Positions 31,790-42,366 of a DNA stretch of 64,000 nucleotides are shown here, in pieces. The DNA comes from Vulcanisaeta distributa JCM 11217. Lineage in GTDB: Archaea; Thermoproteota; Thermoprotei; Thermoproteales; Thermocladiaceae. The notes below the pieces were generated by a model that saw only the letters and a list, made by a program, of their open reading frames with translations, had not been told where the DNA came from and did not search any database. Where the stretch lies: contig NZ_BBBJ01000002.1 in NCBI RefSeq assembly GCF_001316005.1, positions 124,001-188,000 of the forward strand. The letters are read 5' to 3'. The translations under genes were made by a program, and so were the position numbers. How positions within the stretch are numbered: position 1 is the first letter of the stretch; every line of letters starts with the position of its first letter.

Positions 31790-33929
31790 TTAAATACTTT
31801 CTGCGAGTAATGATGGGTCAATGGGCACCTTATCAATCCTAACCTTACTACCCCCCCTCCTCCTTAGTATGTCCTCCACGGCGCTTGTCACGGCAGCTGC
31901 GGCCACGCCCACGGGCACCTCACCAATCCCCCCCTTAACACCCATTGGAGTCACTGGGGATGGCGATGGGACAAGGTGAACCTCAATCTCCGGGATATCC
32001 ATGGCTGTTGGTAGCCCATAATCGCCTAGGCTTAGCGTTAGTAGGTTACCATCTTCATCGTACTTATAGGCCTCATAGAGCGCCAGCGAGATTCCTATTG
32101 CGGTACCGCCCATTACCTGCTCCTTAACGAGCTCCTCATCTATTACATTGCCCGGGTCAAGATAAACCACGTGTTTAATGGGCTTAAACCTGCCATCCTC
32201 ATACCTAACAACAGCAATGTCACAGGCAAATGGGTATGCTATGTACCTACCGATCTTCGCCTCCGCGGTGTATGTGAAGGTGACCTCCTCATCACCAAGC
32301 TCGAGAATACTGACCCTCCTACCATCACTAGAGCGGAAGTGCCCCCCCCTCTCATACGTAATGTTACTACCGAGCACCTTAACGGCCTTGTTATACAGCC
32401 TAGCCCTCAATTCCTCGACGGCGCCAAGCACGGCGCCTGCCGTGAACACTGCCATGCGGCTACCACCAGGCCCAAAGGCCTCTGGGCTCTCATCACTTGG
32501 TAAGTACTCATAGGTGACCCAGTCCATGGGCACATCAAGGAGTTGAGACACGAGCTTAACAGCCGTGTGCTCATTACCCTGGCCCTCACCACCAAACCCA
32601 AGACCCACGACTATCTTACCATTCCTAATCCTCAACTTAATGCCCTCAGTACCCTGCGGTGTTGATGGGTCTGTCGATACGGCAATACCAACGCCCGTAT
32701 TCCCATCCCTTAGGGAGAATAGGTCATTGCGCGACAGGGCGAGCTCGAGAAGTCCCTTTGGATTACCTGAGTCATAATACGCGTAGGGTGCCTCGTACGG
32801 GAATGAGTCAATTAAGTTCCTCCTCCTTACCTCCGCCCGATCCATGTTGAGCTCATCGGCTATCGCATCCATGACTCTTTCCAAAGCCCAGGTATGTGGG
32901 GGCGTTCCAGCACCTCTAAAGGCACCTGCGGGGGGGTTCTTGTTGGTTGCCACGACCGTGGCGTTATACCTCAGGTTCCTAATCTTGTACGGGCCAGCCA
33001 ATATGCCCAAGGGTTTAAAGGCCTGCCCACTACTCCTACTTGCGCCCGCATCCTCCCAAATACTGATGTCCAGTCCCTTGATAACGCCATCACCGTCAAA
33101 GTAAGCCTTAATCCTAAACCTCCTCTCAGGTCCACTTGAGTTAGATGCCATTAGGTGCTCGGTTCTCGTCTCAACCCACTTAATCGGTGTCTTGAATTTA
33201 TAGGCGGCGTATGCAAGGATTATTAAGTACCTGATTAGGGAGATCTTAGAGCCGAAGCTACCCCCCCATGCCTCACTGGGACATGCTTAATGGGTATACC
33301 CAGCGACCTCTCTATCTCGGCGATTATTGATTTACCTCCCTGCAGGTTGGAAATTATTGTGACCCCATTACCCTCCGGATATACTATGGCCGCGAAGGTC
33401 TCTAGGGGGGGGTTCCCAGAACTCCTTGACCAATAAAGGTTAAGCTCTAATTCCCTTGGCCCACTGGGCATTTGGCCGTACTCAATCACCTGCGATTGAA
33501 CAATATTAGTACCCAACTCCTCAAAGACCAACGACTCGTTTTTCAAGGCGTCATCTATATTACGCACGGGCTTTAGCGGCTCATACTGAACATCAACGAG
33601 CTCCGCAAGATCCATGGCCCTGTAAGGGTCATCAGCAATCACTAGGGCACTGGCTCGCCTTGGTAACGGGCCTTATCAACCGCCAGAGGTGATGCCTCGA
33701 GACCGGCGCCCTCCCTCTCTATTGAACCCAGGGTTCTCGCTATGAAGTCCTTACCAGTGAGTACGAGGGCCCCCCCCTCGCCAACTGCCTTTGATGCGTC
33801 AATGCTTAATATCCTGGCATGCGGGTATGGGCTTCTAATGAATACTCCGAACTTCCCCCCCTTATATGGATAATCGTCCAGGAACCCACCCCTACCAAGT
33901 AATGCGTTGAGTACGTCGATTCTCGGCAT
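31790..33929 (-). CDS. Molybdenum hydroxylase large subunit (xanthine/CO dehydrogenase family), frameshifted
   Basis: The molybdopterin-cytosine-dinucleotide-binding subunit of a xanthine dehydrogenase/aldehyde oxidase/CO dehydrogenase family enzyme, about 710 residues. Recognisable sites are FIRSPYPHARIL near the N-terminus, the GG-x-FG-x-K loop (here WGGSFGSK after frame repair near 33270), NPPAGAFRGAGTP, and the catalytic glutamate in GVKGGIGE. Frame breaks lie near 33645 and 33270. C7/C8/G7/G8 runs at 33855, 33770, 33405, 33260, 32930, 32342, 31927 and 31851 each add one residue to a motif whose consensus needs four or five bases, for example KGIGE and NPAGAFRG. No FAD or 2Fe-2S subunit gene is adjacent, which is unusual. 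Confidence 0.85.
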
Positions 33930-34030
33930 ACTGTCAATGATCGCTCAACGCCCTTTTAAGCGTTTAAGCGGCATTACTTTACGTGATATATGCCTTAATA
34001 CTTTAAATAATGCAGATTAATGATTAGGCT

Positions 34031-34561
34031 ATGCCCATCGTGAGGGTTGGGAATAAGGTGCCGAGGATTGGCAGGAATGTCTTCATAGCGAGTACTGCCT
34101 ATGTAATTGGGGGGGACGTGGTTATTGGGGATAACGTGAGTATTTGGCCTCACGCAGTCATCAGGGGGGGTGATGAGGATAGTATTGTAATTGGAGATAA
34201 CTCAAATATTCAGGACGGCGCTGTGATACATACAGACGCTGGATTCCCAGCAAGGATTGGTCGTGGCGTCACCATCGGACATAGGGCTATTGTGCATGGC
34301 GCCACGGTAGAAGATGAGGTAATAATAGGTATGGGCGCCATAGTGCTTAACGGCGCGGTAATTGGCAGTGGTAGTATTGTGGGGGCTGGCGCCGTAGTTA
34401 CCCAGGGAACCAAGGTACCACCTAATAGTATCGTTGTTGGTGTGCCTGCCAAGGTCATTAGGCAGGCCACGGATGCCGATAGGGAGTACATTAGGAATAA
34501 TTATCAGGCTTACCTAAGGCTTGCGAGAATGTACATGGATAATGGGGGGGTTAACCTATAA
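34031..34561 (+). CDS. Gamma-carbonic anhydrase-like hexapeptide-repeat protein
   Basis: A left-handed beta-helix protein of 176 residues of the gamma-class carbonic anhydrase/PaaY group, working as a trimer with metal between subunits. The three metal-binding histidines are in AVIHTDAG, IGHRA and IVHGAT. The consensus vIGDVvIG and VIRGD appear as VIGGDVVIG and VIRGGDEDS because of G7 runs at 34109 and 34165; each is restored by removing three bases. A third G7 sits at the C-terminus. The Glu residues needed for high carbonic anhydrase activity are not evident, so activity is uncertain. Stop codon and the next ATG are two bases apart, suggesting an operon with the glycosyltransferase. Confidence 0.88.
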   Translation: MPIVRVGNKVPRIGRNVFIASTAYVIGGDVVIGDNVSIWPHAVIRGGDEDSIVIGDNSNIQDGAVIHTDAGFPARIGRGVTIGHRAIVHGATVEDEVIIGMGAIVLNGAVIGSGSIVGAGAVVTQGTKVPPNSIVVGVPAKVIRQATDADREYIRNNYQAYLRLARMYMDNGGVNL

Positions 34562-34563
34562 CC

Positions 34564-35686
34564 ATGCCATGCATATCATTAATAACTGACGGTATTGACG
34601 GCATAGTAGGCCCTATCAGAGTCGCGTATTTACTGGGTGGTTTTCTCGTTAAGGCAGGTTTTAACGTTAATGTGGTGTCTCCGTACGTGAGGGATGATGT
34701 GAGGAGGGAATTTGAGTACGCCGGTATTAAGGTGAGGAACCTGGGAATTAAGTCTTTACTTCCTGGTCAGGCTGGTCACTTCTTGATGTGGCTGATAAAC
34801 GGTATAAAGGGGGGGCTGATTGAGTATGATGATGGCTGTTTATCAATTAATTTATCCTTTGAGCTGCCGATACCATCAACTATCTTCTACGCTCAGGGTT
34901 ATGTAAGTGATTTACTTAGGGATTTAAGTAAGGAATTCCCCATGCACTATAAGCTGGGTTATTACGTAGCAATGCCGTTAATAGGCATTGCCGACTCCAC
35001 ATATCACAAGGCACTTTCCCTCTCTAATTATGTAATAGCCAATTCAAGATATTCCGCGGAGTCTGTGATGCTGAGGGGGGGCGTGAGGGTTTGGGGGGGT
35101 GTGATACACCCACCAATTGATACGGAGTTCTTTAAGCCAGTACCTAATCCTACTCAGGATTATGTATTGACTTACGTGGGTAAGGAAACCCAGTTCAACG
35201 TGTTAAGGGCCCTTGCTGATGCAGGCATTAAGATAGTTGCCTTTGGTTCCAAGGTTCCCTGGATACCTCGTTGGTTCACCAAGCATCAAAACATTGATTA
35301 TAGGGGGGGTAGAGTTAATGATGAGGAGTTAGTTAAGCTCTACGCTAATGCCAAGTTCACGGTATTTCCATTCACACATGAACTTCGGTACGTACCGTCG
35401 AGTCCATGGCATGCGGAACACCCGTCCTCACTTATAATAAGCAGGGGGCCTGGGGGAGACAGTGATCAATAATGAGACAGGCTGGCTCGTGAGCGATTCC
35501 AGGGAACTTATTAAGTTAGCTGTTAAGTTGTGGATTAGTGATTATGACGAGTCAATGAGGATTAAGGCTAGGGATAGGGCTATGGTCTTTAGCGTCACTA
35601 GAATAATTAATGAATGGCTGGTCATAATTAATGGTCTTATTCACGATGAGTTAGAGGATAAAAATAATAAGGAACCAACATACTGA
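34564..35686 (+). CDS. GT4-type glycosyltransferase, frameshifted
   Basis: A GT-B fold retaining glycosyltransferase of about 375 residues. The C-terminal nucleotide-sugar domain contains DYRGGRVNDEELVKLYANAK and, after repair, VESMACGTPVLTYNKQGPGE with the E-x7-E motif. Breaks lie near 35390 (bases lost before the Val-Glu-Ser-Met) and near 35450, where two GGGGG runs replace expected GGGG. Four G7 runs (34808, 35075, 35093, 35304) add glycines. It follows the gamma-CA gene by two bases and precedes the phosphohexomutase gene by eight, so sugar activation and transfer may be coupled. Confidence 0.78.
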
Positions 35687-35694
35687 GCTAGGGA

Positions 35695-37123
35695 ATGAGC
35701 AATAAACTCACGTTTCATTTTGGAACTGATGGTGTACGCGGAGTAATTGATGAGGAATTTACTGAGTTCCTGGTAGCCGTGCTTGCCGAGTCCACGTTTC
35801 GTTATTGGTCACGTAAATATGGATTACATAAAGTCCTCGTTAGTTTTGATGCGAGAAGAAAGTCCAGGGACTTCGCACACATAGTAGCTAGCGTGGCCAT
35901 AAACCATGGCTTAGATGTCGTGATGGTTAATAAGCCAACCCCAACACCGACCGCGGCTTGGTACGGTTCTCGCTTTGGTTTTGATCTCACGATTCAAATA
36001 ACCGCGAGCCATAACCCGCCAATGTACAATGGCTTCAAGGTAATAACGAATAAGGGATCACCAGCCAGGAGGAGGATACTGACGAGATAGAGCGGCTCTA
36101 TAATAATGAGTATGAGGACATTAACAAGTCAGTAAGAACACTTGAGTTAAGGCCAGTACCAACGGTAGATCCAGCCCCCCCCGAATACATCAATTACGTA
36201 TACGAGAGTGTAACTAAAATGTTTAAGCCGAGGAGTATATTCAGGGTTATTATAGATCCGATCTATGCAACCTCCATTGGCTACACGAGTGAGATTATGA
36301 GGAGACTTGGAATGGAGGTTACGGAAATACACAATAACTATGATTCAAGCTTTGGAGGTAGGGACCCAAACCCAGAGCCTCAAAATATCCCTGAGCTCAT
36401 TCAGGAGGTGACGGCTGGTAAGTACGACATCGGCATATCACATGATGGTGACTCAGATAGGATAGCCCTCGTTGATAAGGTACATGGTTACCTAAGCGCA
36501 AACGACATACTACCAATAGTCGTTGAGAGACTGGCATCGGCATCAATGATTAAGAGGGGGGGCATCGTTAGGACAGTATCCACAACCCACATACTCGATA
36601 ATATAGCCGCTAAGTACGGCTTTAAGGTCGTTGAGGTTCCCGTGGGCGTTAAGTACGTGGCCAGGGCAATACTAAGTGGTGAGGCTGACATGGGTGGTGA
36701 GGAGAGTGGTGGACTTGTCTACTCATGGCATATACCTGATAAGGACGGTATATACACGGCATCCCTAATAATAGCCATGGTGTCCGAGTATGGAGGCTTA
36801 ACGAACTTAATAAGTGATGTTAGGAGTAAGTATGGTAGGGCTTATTTCAAGAGGGTTGACCTAGACATGAGGAACTCGAAGAAGTTCGTAAACGACAATA
36901 AGGAGGTACTCCTCAAGATGCTCGGTTCATTAGGTCCAAGCCCAAGGTTCATAACCATTGATGGTGTTAAGGTCGTTTTTAGTGATGGTTCCTGGATCCT
37001 AATTAGGGGGGGTAGCGGTACTGAACCTAAGTTGAGGATTTATAGTGAAGCCTTAGTGCGGGTAGGGTTGAGGAGTTGATAAATAATGCAATAGGCATTG
37101 TTAATCAATTATTAAGGCAATAA
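35695..37123 (+). CDS. Phosphoglucomutase/phosphomannomutase, two frameshifts
   Basis: An alpha-D-phosphohexomutase of about 465 residues, interconverting hexose 1- and 6-phosphates. The domain 1 entrance FGTDGVRG, the phosphoserine loop TASHNPPMYNG, the Mg site HDGDSDR, the sugar-specificity loop GGEESGG and the phosphate-binding SGTEPKLR are all present. Frame breaks lie near 36065 (should read EEDTDEIERLYNNE) and near 37055, after which the true C-terminus runs to the TAA at 37121-37123. The G7 at 37005 makes RGGSGTEP; RGSGTEP is expected. C8 at 36177 adds a proline. Likely supplies activated sugars for the adjacent glycosyltransferase. Confidence 0.9.
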
Positions 37124-37133
37124 AATCACTAAT

Positions 37134-38249
37134 TCACACCTGCCTAGCCTTAATGGTCTTCTCCCTAAGACTCTGAACGAGCTTCTCATCAGCCCTAGAC
37201 AACGCCTCAGTTAGTAATTTAGCCGCATTAAGCGCATCGTTGATGTTTAGTAATTCCACAGGGCTATGAACGTACCTAGTGGGTATCGATATTGTGGTTG
37301 CGGGTATACCATCTCTTCTAAAGGCTATTCCTAGGGCATCCGTTGTACCGCCAATCAATACCTCCAGTTGATAGGGTATTTTCAATTCCTCCGCAACCGA
37401 AACCAAGAAATTAGTCAGCGTTGGGTGGGCAATGAAGACGCTGCCTCTCGAGCCATCCATAACCTTAATCGCGGGTCCCTTACCAATTTTAGTCACGAAC
37501 TCTCGCTCATTAACGCCAGGCACGTCAGCCGCTATTGTAGTATCAAGGGCTATTGCGAAGTCTGGGTAAACCCTGTCGGCAGCGACCTGAGCACCCCCCC
37601 TAAGACCAACCTCCTCCTGAACAGTGGCTACGAAGTACACAGTAACCTCACTATCCTTCAGCTGCTTAGCCGCCCAAAGCATTACGGCGACACCAACCCT
37701 ATCATCAAATGCCTTACCCGTGACGGCATTCTCATTGAGGACCTCAAAATTCCTATCAAGAACTGCCACGGAACCAACCCTAACGCCTAGTTTCCTGACC
37801 TCATCATCACTTGAGGCTCCAATGTCTATGAATAAGTCCTTAAGCTCAGGGGGGCCTCCCTTTCCTTACCCGGCGGCGTCACGTGAGGCGGCCTACTGCC
37901 GATTACACCTTGATCTTCCTACCATCGGCGGTCTTAATGACAACCCTCTGGCCGACCAGGGTAACCTCATTCCAGCCACCAATAGCCCTAAATCGTAGGA
38001 AACCACTCTTGTCTATGCTATCGATTAATAAACCAATCTCGTCAATGTGAGCTGCAACCATGGCCTTCAAGTCCTTTCTCCTGCCATATTTAACGCCAAT
38101 TACGTTGCCCCACTTATCAACCATTAAGTCATCGACGTAGGGTTCCAACTCCTTAATGACTAAATCCCTAACCTCATCCTCAAAGCCGGAGGGCCCAAAG
38201 GCCTCGCTTAATCTCCTGAGTAGGTCTATGAACTCCTGAGACGCATCAT
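37134..38249 (-). CDS. M42-family glutamyl/deblocking aminopeptidase, frameshifted
   Basis: A dinuclear-metal aminopeptidase of the M42 family (TET-type dodecamers), about 370 residues. Metal and catalytic residues are in MVAAHIDEIG, AFDDRVG, QEEVGLRGGAQ and ALDTTIA. C7 at 37595 gives GLRGGA for the conserved GLRGA. Around 37850-37905 frame is lost twice: one G missing (should read KGVIGSRPP), and a C6 run where four C are expected (EAPELKDL). The N-terminus reads DASQEFIDLLRRLSEAFGPSG and no in-frame start precedes it unless ATGATG at 38249 has lost a G. It degrades peptides downstream of the proteasome, by family. Confidence 0.87.
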
Positions 38250-38303
38250 AATTAGAATTTGGGTCCTCAATTTAAAGGATAATCCACTAATTTAGTGTTC
38301 GCC

Positions 38304-40693
38304 TTAAATACTACTCGCCAACCGTGAGTACGCACTTAAAAGCTCAAGTCCAGCCTTGATTCCCATCTCAATGCCAGGTATGTTCAACTCTCTTAAGAAC
38401 CTACCCACCCTATCCTCCTGCCCAATGCCTATTAACGGTATTGAGTACGTAATTACCCTAGACAACACGCCGGGATCGCCGTAAGCATCTATGAAACGCT
38501 TATAATTATTCATAAACCACCCCAGGTTAAGGTCGCGCACATACGGATTCCTAGAACCAACTGTGAAGAACTGAAGATCCTGCCTCTTAACCTCGCCAGA
38601 TATTAGGAAGTCCAGGGACCTCTGATACTCATCCCTATTGGTTATACTTAGCATGGCGGCCAAGACCTTACTCTTATCCTCATCGGTCACTAACGACCTA
38701 TAGAGCTCCCTAAGGGTTTCAAATGGTTTATCACCAACAACGGCATAGGCGTTAACAACCGCCTGCCTCATGACGGGATTTAAGCCCTGATAATCCTTAA
38801 TTAAACCAGCTATTGACCTTGCGTAATCCTCATCCACCAATGCACGGCGGGAAAGCACTAACTCCCTAACATCATCCATGCCAGAGACACCCTCAAGTAA
38901 GGTGCTCTGAGTCCTCAGGTACTCCGTGAATACCTCCTTAACGGCGGATGGCTTTATCGAGTATAGGGTACCCAGTTGGGATATTACCGTAGTCGTCAAT
39001 AGGTAATTAACTATGTCACTAACGGACTTAACCAAGCCCAGGTACTCATTTAGTCCAATAGAGCCCTGGAGCAGGTGGGCATAGGCATCATTTATCACAC
39101 TCCACCTTTCAAGGTGATTAGACGCATTACTCAATGCCCTAGACCAATCACTATACCTAACCCTGTAGTAGCCACTACCATTAACATTGAGGAACAGGGA
39201 CTCTGATGAACCGCTAAACATTAGCGTATCGCGCTCCATGAGTACGGTATTCACAGCGCCATTAAACCTATAGACAATGGGTATGGGCCAGGTATCGGCA
39301 ATATTACCACTAAGTACAAACCTCGACTGCCTAAGTGTAACGCCCTTACCGGACTCTTCAACGACTATGACTGGGTGCCCCCCCGGCTTATCAACCCAGG
39401 CCTTCATGACCTTCATCACAGGCTTACCACTAACCTCCTCAATACTACTCCATAGGTCATCCTCGGTGGCGTTTGAGTACGCATATTTCCTAAGGTAGTT
39501 ACCCAAGCCCCCCCTCCTGAAGTCCTCCTCACCAACGTAGTTCTCAAGCATCCTAAGGAGTGAGGCGCCCTTACCATAGCTAATGTCATCAAATATCTCG
39601 AAGGCTTCCTCCTCACTACTTATGGGTACGTGAACGGGGGGGTGCGTACTCATTAGTGAGTCCCTGAGCATGGAGCCCGTAGTCTCATCAGCCAGGAACC
39701 TATACCAAACACCCCACTCTGGGAAGAGCTTGTCCATTGCCTTATAACTCATGAATGTGGCGAAGGACTCATTAAGCCAAAGGTCATCCCACCAACGCAT
39801 CGTGACCAAGTTACCAAACCACTGATGAGCAATCTCATGGGCAACAACCTCCGCAACCCTCCTCCTAGTCAACTCAGTACTGCCCCTACCCACCAGTAGT
39901 GCAGTCTCCCTAAACGTTATTGCGCCCCCCCAATTCTCCATAGCACCAGCCGCGAACTCAGGAACATGGATCAGGTGAAGCTTGGGTAGTGGGTATGGTA
40001 TTCCAAAGTAACTACTGTAGAATTCAAGCACGCCCTTGGCGACATCAAGTGCAAACCTGCCATCCTTAACCCTATCCCTAATCGGCGTGGCGAAGATCAC
40101 GTCAACACCGCCAACCCTATCCCTAGACTCAAAGAACCTGCCAATGCCCAGGTAGAGCAGGTATGTGGACATCCTAGGGGGGGTCTCAGCAAACTCAAAG
40201 ACCTTCCAGGGACCATCCCAATAAACCCTGACCGGCGGCGTGTTGAATATTACGTCGTAATCACCATCGACAGAGACCCTAAACCTAAACCTAGCCTTGG
40301 CGGCTGGGTGATCAACGCAGGGTATGAAGTACCTGGCACCCGTGGGCTCGAACTGCGTCGTTATCATGTAGCCACCCCCCCATACGGAGCCCTGTAAATA
40401 CCCAACAACCTATCACTAACCCTACCCTCAAACACAACCCTAACAACACCATTAATGGGGCCCCCCCGAACTCTCAAAACCCTACCGTCGTAGGAATAAT
40501 CAACGGGCCTACCATCAACCTCGACGTTTTTTACCTTAAAATCAACGGCATTAAGCACCAAGTCGCCCGCGGAATTAGCATGAACATCCACAACACCCTC
40601 ATAACTCAAATCCCCCCCAAACCTAAACCTAAGATCAACCACGTACAACTCAATACTAACATTAAACGACACATGGAAACAAAATGCACGCAT
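38304..40693 (-). CDS. M1-family zinc aminopeptidase, one frameshift
   Basis: A gluzincin aminopeptidase of about 790 residues, similar to tricorn-interacting factors F2/F3. The exopeptidase motif GAMENWGGA (family GAMENWG-x) and the zinc site [17 protein letters not shown]...NES are clear. The N-terminal beta domain ends with a break near 40372, where seven G replace an expected five in the [12 protein letters not shown] region. C7/G7 runs at 39925, 39637, 39510 and 39368 make WGGAI, THPPVH, RRGGLG and KPGGHP; removing three bases from each restores family consensus. The N-terminal start is uncertain (ATG 40693 gives a few extra residues). Confidence 0.9.
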
Positions 40694-40801
40694 TATTAAG
40701 CATTAAGTGTATGACGTTCTTAATCACATCCTCGTGAACCTCGCAACATCTCTACGGCATTACTACCTTCCGCATCAAATACATCACTATTAATTACTTA
40801 C

Positions 40802-41695
40802 TTACCAGGGCCAACAAAATATGTTATAAACAATGCACCACCACAGTGGTTCCTGCGGAAATAGCTCCACTGTTATATTCCCAGCATTAGTATGAAGTAC
40901 GACATAACCATAGGGTATTTGAGCTATGTCCGTTGGGAAACGGTAGTTCTGCGTACAAACAACATTTTTCGTAGGTGTCGTTGGGAGATTTATTATACGT
41001 AGATCCATCGCCCTTATCACCTTTGGGGGGGTAGTTAAATTACACGAGACCAACTCAGTACCACTATAAGAGTAAACTGAATATCCATTCACGTCTATAA
41101 TGCTTGATGATGGATTCACAAATTCAAGCGATAAGTAGGTTGTATTTAATAAATACACGGCGAAACCGAATTTGCTTAAGGACGTTGTCTCGGTAACGTT
41201 GGTAATCACCTTATTAATTGTGATGCTATAATTAATCAGGTCACTAATACGTAACGTAATACTAACCCTTTTATTCAGGAGTACATTTACGGAATTAATA
41301 AAGCAATTAATGCATCCCAAATACGTTGGTGTAAGCCCCACATACCAAATCACATTCTGCGTAGCATTTATGACCGCTATTGCCAATGGTACTTGCACGG
41401 TCTCATGAGGAGGTACTAACACCTTAAACGCCTTAACCGTGAATACCGGCGACTTAATGAATAATACCGTTATATTCAACGGGTCATCCGTCAGATTCGT
41501 TATGACCAGGTAAAGGGCAAAGGTATCATTCCTTGACGGGTACGAGTAAAGCTCAAAATGAATTATATTCGCATAAGGCTGTCTCAATTCATTAATTACA
41601 TGCATATACTCATTAAACACCACATTCAAGTAAATACCAAGAACCACCATGGCGATAACGAGAACTACAATAATATAAAGATACGCATTAGACAC
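40802..41695 (-). CDS. Exported membrane-anchored protein of unknown function
   Basis: A 297-residue protein with a single N-terminal helix (residues 5-27, YIIVVLVIAMVVLGIYL) and a long external domain rich in beta-strand patterns and N-x-S/T sequons (about eleven), as in crenarchaeal surface glycoproteins. Cysteines occur as C-x2-C near residue 130 and near the C-terminus, which ends in aromatic WCIVYNIFCWPW. No family recognised. One G7 run adds a proline (TTPPKV). The gene stands alone, upstream of the class II tRNA. Confidence 0.6.
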   Translation of the reverse strand: MSNAYLYIIVVLVIAMVVLGIYLNVVFNEYMHVINELRQPYANIIHFELYSYPSRNDTFALYLVITNLTDDPLNITVLFIKSPVFTVKAFKVLVPPHETVQVPLAIAVINATQNVIWYVGLTPTYLGCINCFINSVNVLLNKRVSITLRISDLINYSITINKVITNVTETTSLSKFGFAVYLLNTTYLSLEFVNPSSSIIDVNGYSVYSYSGTELVSCNLTTPPKVIRAMDLRIINLPTTPTKNVVCTQNYRFPTDIAQIPYGYVVLHTNAGNITVELFPQEPLWWCIVYNIFCWPW

Positions 41696-41785
41696 ACCAC
41701 TAAGTAATCTATTGCCCCTTTAAACCCATCGCCATTATAACCCTAAACCCACAACACCAGACATAAAGCCAAGCAACAAACAATT

Positions 41786-41888
41786 TGGTGCCGGGGGGCG
41801 GGATTTGAACCCGGGCCCTTGCGGGGGGGACGGACTATCTGCCTACGGTAGCAGGCCCGCGCCTTGGACCTGGCTCGGCCACCCCGGC
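41786..41888 (-). tRNA. Class II tRNA (Leu or Ser) with a probable intron, CCA encoded
   Basis: On the minus strand the acceptor GCCGGGG pairs with CCCCGGC, followed by A and CCA. A D arm GCCGAGCCAGGTCCAAGGC, an anticodon stem CGGGC/GTCCG, a long variable arm (CCC-GCAA-GGG after shortening a C7 run) and TTCAAAT are present. The anticodon loop is 19 bases, so an intron of about 12 is likely. Placing it after position 37 gives anticodon GCT (Ser), but discriminator A favours Leu. The acceptor-proximal C run also appears one base too long. Confidence 0.75.
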
Positions 41889-41910
41889 GTTTTCTTGGTT
41901 GGTTTTGTTT

Positions 41911-41920
41911 GTTTTAAGTT
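41911..41920 (-). promoter_or_regulatory. TATA box of the class II tRNA
   Basis: The minus strand reads AACTTAAAAC about 23-32 bases before the tRNA 5' end, preceded by AAAAA. It has the same CTTAAA core as the tRNA-Val and tRNA-CAU promoters. Confidence 0.6.
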
Positions 41921-41992
41921 TTTTGTGTTGTGGGTTTCGTGGCTTCTTTTCTGGAATAAAATTTTAATAATGTCTTATGTCTTGCTTCGTTG

Positions 41993-42297
41993 ATGGTTAA
42001 CAGGGGGGGTGTTGTCAGGGCCTTGGTAATGGCAATGCTGGTGCTTAGTCTCGCGGCTTTAATAGTTCATGCCCAGGCCACTGACCAGGCACAAGTTGAG
42101 GCAGCTAGGTACTTAGGCGCCGGCATTGGTTTTGGTCTTGCAGCCCTTGGCGCCGGTATTGGTATAGGGCTGACTGGCGCTGCCTCAGTCAGCGCTATGA
42201 TTGAGAGGAGGGAGTTATTCGCGATGTACCTGCTATTCGTTGCTTGGCAGAGGCTATAGCGATCTACGGCTTCGTAGTATTCTTCCTACTGATTTAA
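41993..42297 (+). CDS. Archaeal A-type ATP synthase proteolipid subunit K (c), one frameshift
   Basis: The rotor proteolipid of the A1Ao ATP synthase, about 101 residues. A cleavable-looking signal (MAMLVLSLAALIVHAQA) is followed by two membrane helices. Helix 1 is Gly/Ala-rich (GAGIGFGLAALGAGIGIG). Helix 2 carries the ion-binding glutamate in ALAEAIAIYGFVVFF, reached only after frame repair near 42247, where one T or so is lost before GCAGAG. The short open frame would otherwise stop at 42259. The G7 run at 42004 adds a glycine in the signal peptide. It stands apart from other ATPase genes, as often seen in crenarchaea. Confidence 0.85.
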
Positions 42298-42366
42298 GGC
42301 CATAAACCACTTAAAAATAAAATAAAATAAAACAAAACTTAATTATTAATAATTAAGGAAGTCCAT

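Noticed and set aside
30063-33139. Numerous long open frames opposite the SDR, PAC2 and molybdenum hydroxylase genes
   Set aside because: They are low-complexity Ser/Pro/Leu/Thr-rich shadows of the real genes with no family-like motifs.
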